Shown one piece after another: positions 4,452-8,496 of a stretch of 8,496 nt of DNA. A program made the translations under genes and the position numbers. Origin of the DNA: CAYTES01 sp964436935 (GTDB lineage Bacteria; Patescibacteriota; Gracilibacteria; UBA1369; UBA12473); NCBI GenBank assembly GCA_964436935.1, contig CAYTES010000058.1, forward strand, positions 1 to 8,496. The letters run 5' to 3'. The first letter of the stretch is position 1. Every line of letters begins with the position of its first letter. The notes under the pieces were generated by a model. That model was not told the DNA's origin. It saw only the letters and a program-made list of their open reading frames with translations, and did not search any database.

Positions 4452-7172
4452 CTATCCCAATTGCAGCATCCCACTGCCGGATAATTTACCATTAGTAGGA
4501 ACCCCCTTCTTATTATTCGAAATGGGATATAAAAAAGGCAACTTCAAACCTCCATCGGGCTCCAAAGAAGCCATCACCGCCGTCATCATTTTTTGAAGGC
4601 CATCTGGCGTCATCCCAATACGCCCAGATCGAACATCAATCCACTGATCACCGTCGGGAATAGGATACTCTCCCCTACCAACCGATGGAGGCCCTTCGGA
4701 AACCGAATATCCTCCTTGATCATCCACGGCCGCGCGCGCGCCGGGAGCTTGCTTATAACGCAAAGGAAGACTAAGCACAAAGCCTCGCTTGTCGACCAAA
4801 GTCAACATTCCATTCGCCAATTTTCCTTTATAAACTTCCTTTTTATTCGGGTTATAAAAATCAAACGCAACCGATCCATTCCCGTTGTCTTTAAGGGAAT
4901 CCCTAAAAAACTGATCCGGGTTGAACGCATCCTTTTCGGGAATTTCAGAAGGAATGGTGGATTGTGGAGCTTTTTGAGCCTCATCATAGGCCTTTGGCAG
5001 ATCCTTAAAAAGCCTCATACTGGCGGACCGAAGGGCTTGTTCACGCGTGGGAGCAGGAGGACCGGGTTTATCCATTTTGATCACTTTCCCACGCACAGTC
5101 ATCTCCAAATGCATTGTCGTACGGAACTGATCGCCATCAACCTGTTCCTCATGAGAAATGGTAATATGATGGGCGTCCTTCATCTGATCCTTGAATCGAT
5201 CGGCAAAGAGAGGATAAGCGGAAAGATTCTGCTGATCCACCGTGCGATCGCGCTCCAATTTGGCCGCAACTTGTTTCGAAACGGCATAAAAGGCGCTATC
5301 GATGGAAGATTCTCGCGAATTCGGGACCAAATTATCGGTTCCTTGTCCACCGATACGAAACACATCGCCTCGCACCACCAAAACGATTTCCGTATGGACA
5401 TCCACGGCCGAAATATCGTCCGGCATGACATTGGTAATCTTACAGGAATACACCTCGGCTTCAGGGAACGCCTCTTGAATTCTTTTTTTGAGCGCTTCCG
5501 CCGCTTTTTCATTGGTTCCTTCTAAAGCTTCTTTAGAGCTTTCAGAGCCAGGAGTTGACTTGGGAACTTCATCCTCTTTAGAAACAGCGGTGCCTTCTTG
5601 CGGAGATTTTAAGTCCGCTGCGCCATCGGATGGGATGTCAGGCACTTCGGCGGAATTGGTACTTCCAGGCTTTCCCGCAGCATCTGCCGAGGTGGTAGTA
5701 CCTTTTTCCCCGGTAGAGGCACCCAAAGAAGCTGATTTCCCATCACGGTCTTCTATTGAGCCGCTTTCTGCAGAAGGGGCGCCCGCATCGGGTGCAGAAG
5801 CCAGTTTTTCTCCCGCGGCACCTTGATCAGGCTGAATAGGAGAAGACGTTTCAATCACCAAACTTCCATCAGGATTCAAAGTGATCGTATCCCCCACTTT
5901 AACTTTTTTAGCTCCCTCATTGAATTTTTGCATCTCGCCGGTTGAAAGACTGAATAATTTTTCAACAAACTTTTGCCCCGAAGGATCCTCTTTCGTTGCC
6001 GGATATGGCTTTAATCCATAATGTTCAGCCAAATTTTTACGCAAGGCTTCACCCGAAGCGCCTTTTTCAGAAGCAATATGCTCTTTCACAATCTTAGAAA
6101 TCCAGTTTTTTTGTTCCGTGATTTTCTCGATGATGGGTTTAGGAAGTTGATCGGGAGAAGATGCTGACTCCGATGGAGATATTCCAGTATCTTCAGATTG
6201 CTTCAATCCACCCATAAATTTTTGCATTTCTTTCAAGCCCTCCGTCATTAAAGAAAATCCATCTTTAAATTCCTTCAAATCAGCCTCGATAGAAGGAAGT
6301 TCTAATTCTAACAAAATAGAATTACACTCATCCAATAACTGAGTTGAATAAACAGGAACTCGATCTGTATTAACAAAGTTTAATATCGATTGTACCATTT
6401 TATCAATTCTTTTTTCTTCCTCTGGAGTAAATTGGGTTTTAGTGGAATCCAATTTTTTAATAACCAAAGCGATTTTTTTAAACCCTTCAAAAATTTTCAA
6501 ATGCGCTTCCCGCAATTTAGGAGGAAGATCAACAGCATCAAGTGCTTTTAAATTAGCTTCAAAAAAAAGGCTGACCCTTTTGGGATCATCAGGATTAATA
6601 GGACCATTTTGAGAATCATATTCAACTGCCTTGGAATATAAATCCTGAATGCTTTTGGATACACGCTCTTTAGTCCATAAATCAGATTCTGGAATAGAAT
6701 CTGATGTTTCCAATTTAGAAGGTCCAACTTCAGAACTACTCCCACCTGTCGGAGTGACTGTCGCTTCTTTTTTTACTCCGCCAATAGCCTCTTTCAATCC
6801 TGTAGCCAGCTCCGTCACGGCTTGTTCAGCTTGCTGAATCAATTCCGTCTCACGGGTCGTCTGGGCCTTCAATGCCTCAATCTTTGTCTTAATTTGGTCC
6901 TCAAACTGCTTGCGCGCATCAGGCGACAACGCTTTATAAGGTCCATTGGGATCTTCAAATTCACGGCTCAATTGCTCCAATTGTTGATTGGCAACATTAA
7001 GTTTAGACTCAACCTTCTCGGAACTATCAACCGAAGGAACCGCCTCTTTTGACCTCTCAACCGGAGGAGCATTTTCCTCAGAAGACGCTTCCGCTCCGGC
7101 ACTGTCGGAAAAATAAATCCAACGCTTCGGTGGAAGAGAAAAAAAATGTCGATTGTGAAAGAAAGGAGGCAT
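4452..7172 (-). CDS. Large 906-residue multidomain protein with duplicated alpha-beta-beta-beta-alpha modules
   Basis: I recognise no family for the whole protein. Residues 1-22 are aromatic and basic, without the hydrophobic core of a signal peptide. Residues 50-140 and 165-320 are long charged helices, probably coiled coil. Residues 375-445 contain VEKLFSLSTGEMQKFNEGAK and VKVGDTITLNPDGSLVI, which recall a degenerate LysM-like unit ending in a 'x-x-G-D-x-I-x-L' strand. Residues 446-550 are a Ser/Ala/Gly/Pro/Glu-rich linker, probably disordered. Residues 559-642 and 654-732 are two related modules sharing TEIVLVVRGDVFRI versus LEMTVRGKVIKM, then SRESSIDSAFYAV versus TREQALRSASMRL. Residues 750-906 are beta-rich and Gly/Pro-rich. 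No transmembrane helix or catalytic motif is evident. The ATG follows the stop of the 108-residue gene by 8 bp, so the two are co-transcribed. The gene ends in TAG 12 bp from the convergent ART-like gene. A scaffold or adaptor role is a guess from architecture. Confidence 0.85.
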   Translation of the reverse strand: MPPFFHNRHFFSLPPKRWIYFSDSAGAEASSEENAPPVERSKEAVPSVDSSEKVESKLNVANQQLEQLSREFEDPNGPYKALSPDARKQFEDQIKTKIEALKAQTTRETELIQQAEQAVTELATGLKEAIGGVKKEATVTPTGGSSSEVGPSKLETSDSIPESDLWTKERVSKSIQDLYSKAVEYDSQNGPINPDDPKRVSLFFEANLKALDAVDLPPKLREAHLKIFEGFKKIALVIKKLDSTKTQFTPEEEKRIDKMVQSILNFVNTDRVPVYSTQLLDECNSILLELELPSIEADLKEFKDGFSLMTEGLKEMQKFMGGLKQSEDTGISPSESASSPDQLPKPIIEKITEQKNWISKIVKEHIASEKGASGEALRKNLAEHYGLKPYPATKEDPSGQKFVEKLFSLSTGEMQKFNEGAKKVKVGDTITLNPDGSLVIETSSPIQPDQGAAGEKLASAPDAGAPSAESGSIEDRDGKSASLGASTGEKGTTTSADAAGKPGSTNSAEVPDIPSDGAADLKSPQEGTAVSKEDEVPKSTPGSESSKEALEGTNEKAAEALKKRIQEAFPEAEVYSCKITNVMPDDISAVDVHTEIVLVVRGDVFRIGGQGTDNLVPNSRESSIDSAFYAVSKQVAAKLERDRTVDQQNLSAYPLFADRFKDQMKDAHHITISHEEQVDGDQFRTTMHLEMTVRGKVIKMDKPGPPAPTREQALRSASMRLFKDLPKAYDEAQKAPQSTIPSEIPEKDAFNPDQFFRDSLKDNGNGSVAFDFYNPNKKEVYKGKLANGMLTLVDKRGFVLSLPLRYKQAPGARAAVDDQGGYSVSEGPPSVGRGEYPIPDGDQWIDVRSGRIGMTPDGLQKMMTAVMASLEPDGGLKLPFLYPISNNKKGVPTNGKLSGSGMLQLG

Positions 7173-7180
7173 AGAATCAA

Positions 7181-7507
7181 TTAAATATGTTCAAGTTGGG
7201 CAATTAAAGAATCCAATTGAGAAGCTTCAACCGCCTTATCTTGCTGCTCAAAATCACGTAAAAGTTGGGGGAACGTGTGCTTGAAGAAAAAATCTATTTT
7301 TTGAAGGTGATCCCGCTGAAGCGTTAATTTTTGACCTTTCAACTGATCCTCAATCTGATTCTTCTTCATTTCGGCGTCTCGAATCAAACCCATCATCTTT
7401 TCAAGCTGAAGGGGAGAAAAGATAGCCACCTTGGACAACAAACTTGATTTGGTCTGAAGATCCAAAAGCGTGGACTGCTGAACCAATGATACAAAAGTGG
7501 AATCCAT
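7181..7507 (-). CDS. Small coiled-coil protein, unknown function
   Basis: This 108-residue protein is first in the operon with the 906-residue gene. It is almost entirely helical: residues 5-30 are Leu/Ser-rich, residues 35-70 form a heptad-like charged helix (LEKMMGLIRDAEMKKNQIED), and residues 75-108 form another acidic helix ending in DSLIAQLEHI. There are no cysteines, no membrane segment and no enzyme motif. The ATG lies about 14 nt from the predicted transcription start and has no Shine-Dalgarno sequence, so initiation on a short leader is implied. Its position 8 bp upstream of the large protein, together with coiled-coil character in both, suggests that the products may interact (inference). 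Confidence 0.72.
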   Translation of the reverse strand: MDSTFVSLVQQSTLLDLQTKSSLLSKVAIFSPLQLEKMMGLIRDAEMKKNQIEDQLKGQKLTLQRDHLQKIDFFFKHTFPQLLRDFEQQDKAVEASQLDSLIAQLEHI

Positions 7508-7527
7508 GAGAATAAATAAATCTTTCT

Positions 7528-7556
7528 ATTATACCATTTTTAAGGGTAAAAAACAA
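7528..7556 (-). promoter_or_regulatory. Promoter TTGTTT-17-TATAAT (extended -10) of the 108/906-residue operon
   Basis: On the minus strand TTGTTT (7556-7551) and a perfect TATAAT (7533-7528) are 17 bp apart, and TGG precedes the -10 as an extended -10 element. The predicted start is near 7521, giving a leader of about 14 nt to the ATG at 7507. Confidence 0.65.
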
Positions 7557-7633
7557 TAAAACGGAAAACAAAAAAGGATCGGGAAAAGCGAGCTTCATTG
7601 CATCAGCCTAAAATTTAATCTACGCTTTAAAAG

Positions 7634-8167
7634 ATGCTAAAAACCTATTCTCAATTGGTGAATTTGACGGTACAGGTCCGGGGACGAGAAATAAAATTGG
7701 GTCGAGTAAAAGACCTGCTTCTCGATCCGGAACGAGGGGTACTTATGGCCCTGAAAACAGCCGAGGGGAAAGGCATATCACCTCTCGATTTGTGCCCTTT
7801 TCAAGATAAAAAATGGGAAACAAAAACAACCGATGGCTTAATTGATTTGAATGAATTGGTGCGACTTCAAAAATTCACTCCGAAACACCGTCAAATCATT
7901 GGGAAAAAAGTGCTCACCCAGGAAGCAGACTATGTAGGGAAAGTAACGGATTACTGGCTGGATATGGAGACCTTAAGCTTGGTGCAGTTGATGGTAACAC
8001 GAAAATGGTGGGGGTGGATTAAGATCAAAAGCTTCAATATTCCATGGAAAAAAATATTACAGATCACGGAAAACGCAATCATTGTTGAAAAACTCGACTC
8101 GAGCGTACAAGCCGAGGAAAAAGCCGCTTTTTCGAAACAGCTGAATATGGGAGGAGTACAAAACTAG
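7634..8167 (+). CDS. Two-PRC-barrel-domain protein
   Basis: This 177-residue protein consists of two PRC-barrel-like beta domains. Domain 1, residues 1-75, runs from SQLVNLTVQVRGREIKLGRV and DLLLDPERGVLMAL to a short connecting segment. Domain 2, residues 88-155, begins IIGKKVLTQEADYVGKVTDY, continues DMETLSLVQLMVTRKWWGWI, and ends IPWKKILQITENAIIVEKL, the typical last strands of the family. The tail (156-177) is charged. PRC barrels occur in the RNA-maturation factor RimM, in photosynthetic reaction-centre H subunits and in many stand-alone bacterial proteins of unknown role; nothing here links it to RimM specifically. The ATG is preceded by TTTAAAAG, without a Shine-Dalgarno sequence. It is divergent from the 108/906-residue operon with a 126-bp gap. 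It ends in TAG, and an intrinsic terminator follows about 60 bp downstream. Confidence 0.85.
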   Translation: MLKTYSQLVNLTVQVRGREIKLGRVKDLLLDPERGVLMALKTAEGKGISPLDLCPFQDKKWETKTTDGLIDLNELVRLQKFTPKHRQIIGKKVLTQEADYVGKVTDYWLDMETLSLVQLMVTRKWWGWIKIKSFNIPWKKILQITENAIIVEKLDSSVQAEEKAAFSKQLNMGGVQN

Positions 8168-8179
8168 GGACCCTAAATA

Positions 8180-8208
8180 AAAAGATACGGTGAGGAGGAG
8201 CAACAACG
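8180..8208 (+). repeat. 29-nt motif shared with the 2064-2229 element
   Basis: The sequence reads AAAAGATACGG, three bases, then GGAGGAGCAACAACG-like sequence. It matches 2148-2176 at 27 of 29 positions, on the same strand. In the first copy this is the right half of the central hairpin. Here the left partner (GCGACGACGAAGGCGTATC) is not found directly upstream, so this looks like a partial or degenerate family member lying just after the PRC-barrel gene. Confidence 0.7.
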
Positions 8209-8227
8209 CCAGCGGACAAAAGATGTT

Positions 8228-8252
8228 TTCTACCATTGGGAGAATTTTTTTT
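8228..8252 (+). terminator. Intrinsic terminator of the PRC-barrel gene
   Basis: TTCTACC (8228-8234), a 3-nt loop and GGGAGAA (8238-8244) form a 7-bp stem with one A-G mismatch, followed directly by eight Ts. Flanking GGAC (8214-8217) and GTCC (8254-8257) can close a larger outer stem. It is positioned about 60 bp after the TAG of the PRC-barrel gene. Confidence 0.5.
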
Positions 8253-8333
8253 CGTCCAAATTGATCAGAGCAAGACGACAAAATATTTTCTTACCGAGCC
8301 GTTGATAAGATACGACGAGATGAAATGTGTGGG

Positions 8334-8496
8334 TTTTTTAGTGTGTAAAATTTTCTAATGCAAGGAAACAAGAAAAATTAAGCTGAGCCGTACATGCGGT
8401 ACGGCGAGGTTGAATTTTTTGAAGGTAACGCCTTATTAATATTTTTTAGTGTGTAAAATTTTCTAATGCAAGGAAACAAGAAAAATTAAGCTGAGC
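8334..8496. repeat. 108-bp-period repeat array, cut by the window end
   Basis: A 55-bp sequence at 8334-8388, from TTTTTTAGTGTG to AAGCTGAGC, recurs without mismatch at 8442-8496, an offset of exactly 108 bp. The second copy runs into the window edge, so the unit may be a full 108-bp tandem repeat. Within the repeat, AAATTTTCT and AGAAAAATT can pair around a short loop. At the end of the first copy and into the spacer, GCCGTAC-ATGCG-GTACGGC (8387-8405) is a perfect 7-bp hairpin. Sequence before the first copy is unrelated, so 8334 is the array's left edge. No coding potential is seen in it. Confidence 0.8.

Larger units (their letters stand above)
8168..8496. other. Gene-free repeat-rich tail of the window
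   Basis: No frame here looks coding on either strand. The stretch holds the 29-nt motif shared with the leader element, a terminator and the 108-bp-period repeat, each listed separately. Between 8258 and 8333 I see only AT-rich sequence with GACGAC and AAGATACGACGAG fragments, which resemble pieces of the central part of the 2064-2229 element. They are too short to call. Confidence 0.6.

Noticed and set aside
4731..4743. Alternating GC run (possible Z-DNA tract)
   Set aside because: It encodes Ala-Arg-Ala-Ala within the 906-residue protein and is short; codon choice explains it.
4593..5525. 310-codon plus-strand open frame
   Set aside because: It lies antisense to the 906-residue gene, is rich in Arg/Ile/His in a way typical of a reverse-strand shadow, and has no promoter or domain.
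5488..5826. 112-codon plus-strand Ser/Ala/Pro-rich open frame
   Set aside because: It is the antisense of the low-complexity linker of the 906-residue protein; the composition mirrors the linker.
8384..8408. Group II intron domain V (GAGCCGTA...GTACGG)
   Set aside because: The stem resembles the domain V base, but the loop is only 5 nt and the catalytic bulge, upper stem and reverse transcriptase are missing.
8334..8496. CRISPR array or integron attC array
   Set aside because: The 55-bp repeat is longer than usual CRISPR repeats, only two copies are visible, the first interval contains the hairpin itself, and no cas genes are seen. A GTTGAAT core-site-like string occurs, but no matching RYYYAAC partner is found at the right place.

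Overview
The window looks like bacterial chromosome of moderate, AT-leaning composition, most plausibly from a Patescibacteria/CPR lineage (a Peregrinibacteria-like genome is my best guess, held loosely). The reasons are a TrmB-type regulator, a short two-PRC-barrel protein, large family-less helical proteins and start codons almost without Shine-Dalgarno sequences. Complete genes end in TAA or TAG, and the long frames contain no internal TGA. I therefore read the standard bacterial code rather than the UGA=Gly code of some CPR groups. No phage, transposase or CRISPR genes are visible.

Layout, left to right. A 5'-truncated gene (+) resembling phosphodiester glycosidases (NAGPA/DUF2233) runs to 636. 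Convergent to it is a minus-strand pair: a 212-residue helical protein of unknown function (1956-1318), then a second unknown gene (1307-657) split by an in-frame amber codon. Between this pair and a plus-strand TrmB-family regulator (2235-2972) lies a compact divergent control region. It has one perfect -10 hexamer facing each way and two 20-bp tandem operator-like repeats between them. A 166-bp long inverted repeat then fills the regulator's whole 5' leader. A tRNA-Pro(TGG) lies on the minus strand at 2981-3057. Next comes a 431-codon frame (3144-4439) whose C-terminal half carries the R-S-E-type motifs of an ADP-ribosyltransferase fold. Its start is unclear because the upstream part of the frame coincides with a good promoter and contains an 8-G tract.

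A minus-strand two-gene operon follows, with its own promoter: a 108-residue coiled-coil protein (7507-7181), then a 906-residue protein (7172-4452). The large protein has a helical front half, a Ser/Ala/Gly/Pro-rich linker, two copies of an alpha-beta-beta-beta-alpha module and a beta-rich tail. A divergent two-PRC-barrel gene (7634-8167) ends in an intrinsic terminator.

The last 329 bases hold no gene but several repeats. A 29-nt motif is shared with the hairpin element in front of the regulator. At the right edge a 55-bp sequence recurs exactly 108 bp later, with a GC-rich 7-bp hairpin between the copies; the second copy is cut by the window end.

The most coherent local system I can propose (inference) is a TrmB regulator controlling itself and the divergent unknown operon through the paired operators, with a transcribed long hairpin in the regulator leader. 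The ADP-ribosyltransferase-like gene is the best candidate for an effector or toxin, but no immunity or antitoxin partner is evident next to it.
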